Of a stretch of 64,000 bases of DNA, positions 34,029 to 43,876 are shown piece by piece. Position numbers and translations under genes: made by a program. Numbering within the stretch: position 1 is the stretch's first letter; each line of letters starts with the position of its first letter. Source of the stretch: Calliphora vicina (Eukaryota; Arthropoda; Insecta; Diptera; Calliphoridae). The notes beneath the pieces were generated by a model that had not been told where the DNA came from, ran no database searches, and was given only the letters and a program-made list of their open reading frames with translations. The stretch is taken from contig NC_088783.1 in the NCBI RefSeq assembly GCF_958450345.1, positions 103,845,302-103,909,301 on the forward strand. The letters are read 5' to 3'.

Positions 34029-37000
34029 ATATAATTAGCAATAGAACTAAAATCAAGTTTTTCTCAGAAGCAGATATTGTAGGCTCTAGATACCACGGCT
34101 GTAATGCGAAAATATCGTTGTGAAATATTGACAGAATCGCAATTATGTATTAATTACGCTATGCATATGGCCATTCGTGACACATTTTTGTTAAAATAAA
34201 TGATGCTAATTAAATATTGTTAACTCAGAAGAATTGAAAATGTTTTCGACAGTTTACATTGATTAAATAGACGAAAAACGTAATCCTTTAATTTATATAC
34301 ATACGTGATGTCAATATATATAGCTTTAGAAGATACTACAATACATACGACTGAATGAAGAAAAAACGTATTTTATCCGAATAATTCGATTAATTTCAAA
34401 CATGTAATGTAATTCGAACAAGAGAAACATCTCATAATTTGGATACCCTATTAAAGAGTCATTACATTAAATATTAATCACCATGAAATCATGTAGGAAA
34501 GAAATTACTCTTTATAATGTACATGACAGTTGATATTAACTCTAACATCGCTTATGTTAAACTGACTAACTACTGCAACCGCTGCCACTATTTATACAAA
34601 GCGCCATCTGCTTTCGATTGGCATCATGATTGTTCTTAATGGACAAAACTAGAATATTCGAATTTTAGAGCTTAAACATTTAGTGTTACCATACTTATAA
34701 ACAATGCTAATATTTAGATTCGTCGATGCTCAGACCATTAATTAGAGACGAAGACAATACATTGCGAGAGTTATTAGCAGCTATAGTTGAAATAGACTGC
34801 CATAAACCTGAGAGACTGGACAAAGAAGCCGATTTGTTGGAAATTGAACAACAGTTAATTTTGGTCTCTGGTAAAGAATGTTTAATTACCAGTTCCTCGA
34901 TCATGAATGCTGTCAATAGTCCATACAAATTGATTTTGTTTGCCTTTAAATGAGTTAAAATTAACATTTTCCCTACGACTGTTTTTTAGTCTGTCAAGTT
35001 ATTTTTTCAAAACCAAGCAATGTTTCATGAAGATTGTGTTACGCTTGTATTTCAACAAACATTTTTTCAATATTATTTTTTCACCACAAAATTTGTTTAC
35101 CTATTTTTTAACAACAAACTTTTCTTGTTGTTTTTAATATTTTAATATTTATCTTAAAGTATACTTGGTAAAGGGCATATAAAATTCAGCACTCTTACTT
35201 CTTTTATATTAAAATTAAAATAATCCAAAAAGTAAAATATCGTACAGTCGAACCAAAGAAAGACGAAAAGTCGACGTTGGACCCAAAATATTATCAAGTG
35301 TTAGTTGAATTTATATTAGCCAATTTATCATGTACCAAATCTTATGAAAGTACTAGTAATATTTTGAATCTTAAAAATTCTTCATATTTTTTCCATAATC
35401 AACTGTTTTGTCATTTTGTAATATTCCTGTGATTAACGGAAAAAAATATAAGAAAAATAAACAAATATTTATGTATTTTCTGTTATTTAAACAGGTTTAA
35501 GTATTTCCTAAGTCTGTTTAGTTTTTATTTACCATTTCATTCTTAACTTTTGTTTACATTTCTGGTTGCATTTTCAAAACAAAACAAACCACTCAATTCT
35601 CACAGAGCGCTTTTACTCTCTCACTCAATTTGTTGTTGTTTTTGTATGTATTTCCAGCAAGTTTCTTTCTTTGGTCTTTTGTTTTTTCAAAGAAAATCAT
35701 GAAGTGTTATTTTTTTTGTATTGATTGTTTTGCTTAGTTTTTCTTTTAATGTAGTTTTTTTTTGCAAAAATTTTCATAACAATGTTGCATCAATATGACA
35801 GTAAGTTGGTATGTGCAAACTAGACACATATGAAGTATGTGAAAATTATTTGCAGAACAGCATAAACTGCAAGAAATTTTGCTATGCTTCAGTACCCTGT
35901 TATTAATTTGTTGTGCTCGAGCACCTTCAAAATTGTAGAAAAAAAAATGGTTTTAACATGTGCGCCCACCAATATTTCAACAAAATGAAAAAGTCGAACT
36001 AGATTTCTTTCCCCCCGCCTAAGGTTAGCACTAATATCATGCATGAGCTAAATGATTTTATGTCAATAAAGTAAAACTGGGGAAAAACAGAGTTGACAAT
36101 TTGAATATTTTCTAGTTTCTGAACACAACACAATGCAAGGTCAATGAAATAGTCACACGCATCCAAACATCTTTACAGGTTATAGATTTTTAGGTCAACT
36201 AATTAATATCCAAAACTAACACACATTAAAGATTAAATTAGAACGAGAAACCAGCTCCCCTTAAACTTTTAATAAAAATGCAGCTTGACCTCTTAAATAT
36301 TCAAATATTTTTATAAACAAGCTGCATTCGAATGATTTGGTTAATGGGTTAAACAACTGTAAAAAATCTTGTGTGGTTTTTATTGAAAATTCTTGTTTAA
36401 TTTTTTAAAATATGTATCTGTTCATCTATTCACTACAATTTCTAGTTTTTTCACTTTAAGATCTATAATTTTAATAATAATAGTTAAATTAAATCCAAAA
36501 TCATTGAAACTACGTAGAATGAAATTCTTAAAAGAAAGCTTATTTCTTTAGTTTACACGCTGTTGTTTAAATTTATTTTTTCTTTAAATCTACCTTCCAA
36601 TTTTATGTCTGCACCTTCATTTGCATTTAAAAGTCATTATCATTATTTTCTATCACTGTATTTTTATTTATGAATGAATGCATTCAAATGCCGTTTCTTT
36701 TCATGATAATTTATTTACAACAATTTAAAGCAGATATCAATTTCAGTAAACATAAAATGTGGCAGAGAAATGGTTTTTAAATAAAAAGTAAATCACTAGG
36801 CGTGAAGGTGTAAAATAGGAATTTAACAAAATTTTTTACGAAAAAGTTTTTTGAATAATATTTATTCATTTGACTAAACAGTGGAATCATTATTATAGAA
36901 TGTAGCATTCGGAGTAGCTATGGTTTAGCCATAACCTTTAAAAACTTTTAAACTACTGCTCTGCATCCACAAAATTTTAATAATTTGAGCCACGCTCAAA

Positions 37001-37519
37001 TTATTCGATTAGCAACAAATTCAATTATCAAAACGGAATCTTTATATTGAAACACCTCGAAGAACCCAATTAATATCAACATCAAATGACTTGCCACTCA
37101 TCCCACTAATATCTTGGAAACTGACTTAAATTAATTGAGGCCATCAGTGCAAAAGTGGTGTAATCCACAATTTTTGTTTTTTGTTGTTCTAGTGTTACAT
37201 ACTCTCAATATGAAGTGGAGTAAGACACCTTTTGGTATTCAAAATCAAATGGAGCTGAAAAAATCGCACAGAGCGTAATATAAAAAGTAATAGAGCAAAA
37301 ATGGTGTAAGTAACCCCTACCTTAAGTAAATTGTTTGGGGTTACACCACTTTTGCGGTTTAGCTCATTGAATAAACTAAAACGGCAGTATTGGTAGTGTT
37401 TTCCAATTTTTAAAGCCGTTTTAAAAACAAAAAATTTTAAATTTTCCTAAAAAAATATTTTTTTGTCAAAAAAAAAATTATTTTTGTCAAAAAAAAATAT
37501 TTTTATAAAATTTAAAGGA
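34029..37519. other. low-repeat AT-rich stretch
   Basis: Apart from the segment at 34726-34953 and a pair of inverted words (AAAAGTGGTGTAA near 37150 and GTTACACCACTTTTGC near 37335), no known family was seen. It is one of the few long stretches with little transposon signal. Confidence 0.35.
34726..34953 (+). other. possible coding-like segment, unrecognised
   Basis: A 75-codon frame opens with MLRPLIRDEDNTLRELLAAI and contains charged, helix-like sequence (DKEADLLEIEQQL). It is less AT-rich than its surroundings. The opposite strand is also open over the same span, so the coding strand is not certain. No family is recognised. It could be an exon, a transposon fragment or chance. Confidence 0.25.
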
Positions 37520-37637
37520 ATTTTATTGCGGAATTTCGGTTTTTTTAGCTTGTTCAATAAGCTAAACCGTTTTCGAGTTACGCGAATATATGTTGTGCAA
37601 CCTCCTCCGTTTTCGAAATAACGTATATCTCCAAAAA

Positions 37638-38299
37638 CAAGGTTGCCAACTCTTCAGCTCAGAAAATGGCTAGATTTAGAATTAAAAATGGCTAGAAATG
37701 GCTAAAACCCAAAATAACTGAATACACATTCATAAATATTGTCTTTTTATTTAGTGAGATCGATATAAAATAAAATATAATTGGTCAATTCACAAGGTCT
37801 CTTATCATATCATATTGTCATAATGTCCTAATACTTCATAATGGCAAAAAATTAGCTAAAATTTTACTACTCTGTATGCTATGTTTATTGTGTTATCGTA
37901 TCCAACCAGTAGAGGCCTTCACCGAATGCCTAAGAGTCGGTTAAGCCGAGCTGCCGAGTCGAGATATATTAGGACATTATGACAATATGATAAGAGACCT
38001 TGTGAATTGACCAAATATATTACATTTCAAAATCGGATCCATTAAATAAATGCAAAATTGATTTTTGAATATGACTGATGGTTTTGCTTTGGAAACAATT
38101 TCATAGCCTGTTCTCATATTTTGTTTTATTTTCAACAAAAATTTCAAGAAAAGTTAGGACAAAAGTAGAAAAGACTAGGACAAAATAAAATGGCTAGATC
38201 TTCCGGCTTTTATTCCGGATTAAATCTAGCCATTTTTTATGGCTAAATGAAAATAAAATCGCTATATCTGGCCGGAAAATGGCTAAATTGGCAACCTTG
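37638..38299. mobile_element. 662-bp hAT-like element with ATGGCTA repeats
   Basis: The ends are CAAGGTTGCCAA and its inverted copy TTGGCAACCTTG. The target duplication is TCCAAAAA (37630-37637) against TCCAAAAT (38300-38307), seven of eight matching. AATGGCTAGA/AAATGGCTAAA words cluster near both ends in opposite orientation, like subterminal binding sites. A second inverted-repeat element lies inside at 37781-38014. There is no transposase. Confidence 0.8.
37781..38014. mobile_element. 234-bp MITE nested in the hAT-like element
   Basis: The arms of about 50 bp start TTGGTCAATTCACAAGGTCT and are inverted at the right end (AGACCTTGTGAATTGACCAA). They are near perfect apart from a short indel. 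It is a third layer of nesting here (J, then hAT-like, then this). The target duplication is unclear in the AT-rich flanks. Confidence 0.78.
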
Positions 38300-38649
38300 T
38301 CCAAAATACGAGCTAACCTAAAAAAAACGCTTAGCACCACTGATTTCATCGTACTCGAATTAGTTTAACCCGCCGGAAAAAAAGTGTCAATTTCGTGCAT
38401 AGTGGAATTTATCTTATATCTTTTAGGATTTAGATTATCTAGGTAAGGGATTCCAATTAAAAAAAACTAATTAAAGTTCACAAATTACAAAAAAATATTT
38501 TGGATATAAATCTGTAATTTCTAACTAGTTGTTCTGATTGACATGAATGAAATTTGGATGTTACAAAAACTAGTCTAAATAATAGATATTTGGTAATACA
38601 AGTAGAGCATTGCTTTCACATTTGAAAAATAACATTTATAAGAGCAAAC

Positions 38650-39150
38650 TCTATATATAACCACGAATTTATATTGTGTTCTTCTGCAAATTTCGTGAAA
38701 TATATTCACTGTGACCTAATTTTGGTGAACTTTGTACCAACGAATCGTCATATGCGGAAAATTTTGGCTTACTTTTATAATTTGAAAAAACTGCCGCTGA
38801 AGCACACCGATTGCTCGACAAAGCTTATGGTGAATGTGATCCATCGGATTCAACGTGCGAAAGATGGTTTGTTCAGTTCAGAAGTGGTGATTTCGACAAG
38901 GAAGTCAATGATCGCCCAGACCAGCCAAACATGTTTGAAGATCAAGAATTGGAGGCATTACTAGATGAAGATCATCAGGAGATTTTTACACCGAGTCATT
39001 ATGTGCGATAAAAAATGAATTCATTACGATAACCCGAAGCGTAAGAGATCGTACGTGAAGTCCGGCCAACCAGCCTAAGCAACACCAATGTCAAATATCT
39101 ATGGCGCTAAGGTAATGCTCTGTATTAGTGGGAGAACTATTTTTAGAATA
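38650..39150 (+). pseudogene. mariner transposase fragment, N-terminal and central parts
   Basis: Across two frames the translation reads NRHMRKILAYFYNLKK, then AEAHRLLDKAYGECDPSDST, CERWFVQFRSGDFD and FEDQELEALLDEDHQE. This is the helix-turn-helix region of mariner transposases. After about 39000 it jumps to HYDNPKR-like and KPGQPA sequence and SNIYGAKVMLCI, the central block. So an internal part is deleted and the rest is missing. It is closely similar to the LINE-split copy at 43840-47600, and both are degenerate. Confidence 0.85.
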
Positions 39151-40423
39151 TCGGTTACGGTGATGGTAAATGCAGTTATTTCTATAAATGTAGTTTAGAA
39201 ATGGTAGCCAACCTTTAATTAATGTAATATGTAGCTATTTTACTGTCATTTATTTCCTGAAGTTTTTGATTAGTGTGAACATACTTTTTTAAATTTGATG
39301 AAGGCCTCAAAGTTTGAAAAAAGAAACCTACTTACATATTTTTTTGTAGTATCAATAATACAAAAGTTATGGGTGATTGATTAATGATACCAAAATATAG
39401 GCTTCAGAAATTAATCAACTAACAATAGGGAAATCTTACTAGGCTTCCTACGAAAGTAAAGTGATGTCTCTGTAAATTTTAAAGGCACTTTATGAAACTT
39501 ATTTTTTTCGTGTTTTTTATAACTTTTATTGATTTATGTACATTAAGGTGGCCTCCAGAAAAGGGTTGTGGATGTTCCCAACTAAAATAAAAGCTTAATT
39601 CATGTTAATATGTTTCCTTTGTAAGAAATATGAAAATAACATAAAAACTTTAAAATTTACCTTTTTATACTATGATCTAGGTCACCAAATACTATCTCTA
39701 GGACAACAATTTCGAGAAATGGTCTCTTCAACAAACTAAACTTTAATTTTACTTGGTCAAATCGAAACATTTTTTTGTCCATATAAACGGGGACTTCCTA
39801 CTGTACATATATGTACATTTTAAGCTGCCAAAATGCAGTAGGTTCTAGAATGCTGTAGCTGTGTGGCTTTCATCAGAGATGAACTATGACAGTCCTGCTA
39901 GCCTTCCTTCTGTCATTCGTTTTCATTCACTGATGAACCAAGTCCAACTAAGATTTAAGTCAGAAATATGTGGGAATCTCTGAATGGTGTGCAACTGGTA
40001 ATGTTGCTAATAACTATGGAATAAAAATTATAAATTGTTCAGTGCAAGTAAGGAAAAGCTAAGAGTAAACTAAAACTGCTTTATTATAATTGACTTAATA
40101 ACACACTGTACATTTTATAAGATCTGTGTTTGTCTGCTAGTTAGAAATCCAACCATGTGTTCTTGATATTTAAAGGTAACATAATTATTAGAAAGTTTGG
40201 TTCTCAAAATAGTCCTTTTTGTATTTTAATTTGGTGAAATAATTTAAAGCAATCAGCTAAATTGAAATTAAGTCCATGAAAATGGAATTCCCTTTCATAT
40301 TATTAAATTAGAAATATCTGAAGTTACTACAATAACAATAACAACAGCTAATTATTATTTGCCGTTCCGTGGATGTATACTTCGGAACGATTTGTGTCTC
40401 AAATTATTTATACAGTTACATAT
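39151..40423. other. AT-rich DNA, nothing recognised
   Basis: No frame or repeat could be supported; it lies between two mariner remnants. Confidence 0.35.
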
Positions 40424-41700
40424 TGGGTGTATGATTTAAAAATTCGGGATTTTTTTTCAAATTTTTAGCTTTTGAAACATTTGTAGAATTTAAATTTATT
40501 CAAAGTATTGTCCATTGTTAGCTATGGCCTTTTCCAATCTTTCAGTCCACATATGGATTCCGATTCAAAATAACTGATCATCTTTTGAGGTCAAGAATGA
40601 ATCAAGACAATATCGGATACTCTGTTCAAACGTGAAGCGTATCCCAAATAGAGCTTTTTGTATTGATCGAAAGAAGCGGGTGAGGTAAAACTTCCCAATC
40701 ACTTCATTCTAAATACTTTTTAACAGGTTCCCTGTGATCGCCTGGCCTGATTTCAGCAGCCATTTTTTTTTGTATTTTTAATTTAGCAAATTTATTTTTA
40801 AATTGTATTAAATTAAATATATTTTGTATATAAAATACTTGATTAAATATAAGCAAAAAAATTTACACTCTAAAATGGACATTTTGGGAAACTTCGAAAG
40901 TTTTTGAAATCATTTAGAAGCTTAAAAATTAGTTTCTAAAACAAAAATAAAAAAAGAAAAATGTTAAAATTATTTAGAAGCTTTAAAATTAGTTATTAAC
41001 GCCAAAAGAAGGCAAAAATACTTTTCTACATGAACATTTTTTGAACTTCGAAAAATTTTTAATTTATTTGGAAGCTTTATTAAAATGACAAAAAATTGTT
41101 CAATACACTAAAATTAACAGTTTGGAAAACTTCGAAAGAAATTGTGTTCCAAAGGTTAAGATTTTGAATCAATTTTCATACGAAATCAATTGGAAAAAAA
41201 AACGATTCATACGAAATCAAAAGTAAATTAATTGGTTCATATCGATTGAAAATTAACCGGTTTGTATAAAATCTCATGAAAATGAATAGTTTCATATGGA
41301 ATCAAATGAAAAATGAAGCAGATCTTATGAAAAAATATTCAGTTCATACAAAATCGAATGACAAATAACCGGTTCGTATGAAATCTCATGAAAATTTCCT
41401 CTCATCAAATACAGAGAATTGCCTTAGTGCCATTATTTGGCTTTGGTGTCTATTCGGCTGGTTGATCGGGCTTCAAATTCGATTTCTACTCTTCGGGTTA
41501 TCGTAATGGATCCATTTATCATCGCATGTAATGAATCGATGCAAAAACGATTTTCTTTTATAGCATTGAAGCAGCTTCAATTCGTATGGTACCCAATTCC
41601 CTTGCTTTTAGATGAATCCTGCTGCTTGCAAATTGGAAACATTTTAAAAACTGCGTGTTTTTCATAATTTTCTGGAAGATTTTTTCGTCTAGAATTCTTC
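40424..41700 (-). pseudogene. mariner transposase fragment with an internal insertion
   Basis: The C-terminal half is at 40424-40770 (VKKYLE.SDWEVLPHPL, YVD.KIGKG, QWTIL). A more N-terminal part is at 41395-41670 (DPLR.PEE.KS, RIDTKAK and preceding blocks). Both are on the minus strand and in the right order for one transposase. About 600 bp between them is AT-rich with a degenerate tandem repeat and replaces roughly 60 expected residues. Many stops are present. One original insertion is the simplest reading; two separate fragments are possible. Confidence 0.7.
41180..41400. repeat. short degenerate tandem repeat
   Basis: Units of roughly 35-45 bp resemble GGTTCATATGAAATC followed by AAATGAAAATTAAC. 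About five copies are recognisable (TCATACGAAATCAA, TCATATGGAATCAAATG, TCATACAAAATCGAATG, TCGTATGAAATCTCATG). It lies inside the insertion that splits the mariner fragment. Confidence 0.6.
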
Positions 41701-43245
41701 AACAAGGCATAATATAATTGGAATTCTACTTATAAAGAAATTATCAAAAACCAAGTATTGCTGGTTTCGTAGAATTTTCTTACTGATAGATTTCCATTAG
41801 TAAAAAAAATGACCCCAAATTTGGACTCAAAACTTTATTATATTGCTACTCAGCTGCGGAAATTAAACATTAAGTTTTAACCTTTGTTCATGTTTACAAA
41901 TAAAAAAACCATAATTTGCATATTAAATAATTTACAACATTTAACACGAGTAAAATTTAAACATTCATTAAAAACCACTTTAATAATTTACCAGACACTT
42001 TGGCGCCTTAACAGACTTCAATTATAAAAAAAACTATTAAAATTCTTAAAGCAATATTTGGTTTAGAACGTACAGGTAGGTGTAAAGGAATGTTAATTAA
42101 CATAAACATTTAAAGAAAAATATTGTACAAAACAACTTGTAAACTCAACTCAAATCACTGTCAAGGTTTTTCAAATAGTTTAAAAGAAACAAATGATACA
42201 CACAATTAAGTTTTTGGTAAATTACAGACACTTAAACAGAATTAAAGTTCATTTTTATAAAAATTTAAAGGTTTAATTAATTTCTTTTTTCTGAAATGAG
42301 TGATTTTATTTAAAAATTAAAGAATAAAGTGAATAATTGATTTATTTCAGGAAAAGCTAAATTAAAAATAATAGTTTTTTTTTGTTAAAGCTAATTAAAA
42401 AAATAATTTAGCCACATTTTCATAACAATTTTGTTTTCTTTAAGCTTTTTAAATTATGATAAACTTTTTGTTTAATTCGAAACAATAGAAAGCACATGGG
42501 CACACTTTATTATTCCCTGAAACTATATTTATTTCAACAAAGTGATAAATGACTCAGTTTTTTGTTAAAGCTGTCAACAAAATACCGAATTTTCTACTTA
42601 AACAGAAGTATATTCACCGTTTTTTTATAACATCTATTACTAATTGTCTAACAATCAATCATTTGTAAAATCCAAAATAAATTCCAAATAAATGTGTCTT
42701 TCCAGCTCAATTGTCTTTAAGATCAAAACTATTGTCAAGGCAAAATAAACCAAATACTCTTTTAACAAACGGCCTTCAATACGTTTACGTACATACGTGT
42801 AGTTTTCAAAACATTATTTGAATTTTGCCCAACACTTCAGGCATTAAGTAACTGAGACAACTCTCTAACATTATTACGACAACATGTAGATAGAGTTAAC
42901 AGTTAACACCCCTTTAAGACATTTCATTGACACCTAAATGTTACTGCTGAAAGCGAAAGTTCTTTTGTTTATTTAAGTTTTCGTATTTTGTGAGCAAATA
43001 AAGGAGCAATGTGTCAAAACATTACAAATGTTTAGAGTTAAAGAGAAGTAATTTGTTTGGGCAGAGCTATTTAGAAGTGGTTGTATAAATTAGAGATTAA
43101 ATGGACAGTGATTTAAATATATCAATCAGTTGTCATTGCAATGAATTGTAGTAAAGATATATTGCTGTAGGAAACTCAAATGATATCGGTACTTTTTCAA
43201 CAATAAAAGTACAAAATAATTTGTATAGTTTTTTCAAATAAATGC
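41701..43245. other. AT-rich DNA, nothing recognised
   Basis: Long A/T runs only. No supported feature. Confidence 0.35.
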
Positions 43246-43537
43246 AGCCAGAGAAAAAATTATAGTTGTGCATGATCAGTGCAATCATTTCAACATTATT
43301 ACAAGTTTTTTAATAATATTATGGTCACTGTAGCTATATAATCTGAGAACAAAATAGTATGTCTAACTGTTTATCATAAAAATTATTGCCACAACCATAT
43401 ATTTAATTACTACAATCATATATATGATTTCTGCAATCATGTAAATAATTACAGTGACCATAATATTGTTGAAAAACTAGTCAAAATCTTGAAATGATTG
43501 CAGTGGTCATGTACAACTATATTTTTTTTCTCTGAGT
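43246..43537. mobile_element. ~292-bp fold-back element
   Basis: The left arm starts CAGCCAGAGAAAAAATTATA and the right arm ends TATATTTTTTTTCTCTGAGT. The arms are about 95 bp with scattered mismatches (GTGCAATCATTTCAA, TAATATTATGGTCACTGTA). The CAGAGAAAAA end resembles the element at 57705, suggesting a mariner-type MITE. Confidence 0.7.
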
Positions 43538-43876
43538 ATGGTGCGCAAATTTGAGGTTTTAAAGTAAATTGTCTATGAAATTATGAAATGTCATAACATT
43601 ATTATCCATATTCTCTCTATGCCGACCACTGATTTACAACATAAGTTGGAAAATATTAAGTGTATTACTTAAGTATTCGAGATTAACAATAGATGGCGTA
43701 TCTTTTGAACTGGGTTTTTGTTTTTAATAACTCATATGTCATTTTGAAAGGTATATATCTGTCATTTATTCTCTCTTAGGTTTTGAAAATTATAGTGTAA
43801 ACAACAAAGTTTTTTTTGCTTCGAAAATGTTTAATTTTGTGCCAACAAAGCGTCATATGCGGGAAGTTTTGCTTTA

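Larger units (their letters stand above)
37520..38345 (-). repeat. family J, copy 2, split by a hAT-like element
   Basis: The left part has AACCGTTTTCGAGTTACGCG, ATATGTTGTGCAACCTCCTC and TTTTCGAAATAACG. The right part at 38300-38345 has ACGAGCTAACCTAAAAAAAA and AGCACCACTGATTTC. Joined, they match copy 1 (31796-31995) in inverted orientation. Confidence 0.65.

Noticed and set aside
34707..34967. Minus-strand 86-codon ORF as the missing first GMC exon
   Set aside because: It has no GxGxxG or other GMC N-terminal motif and is Ser-rich.
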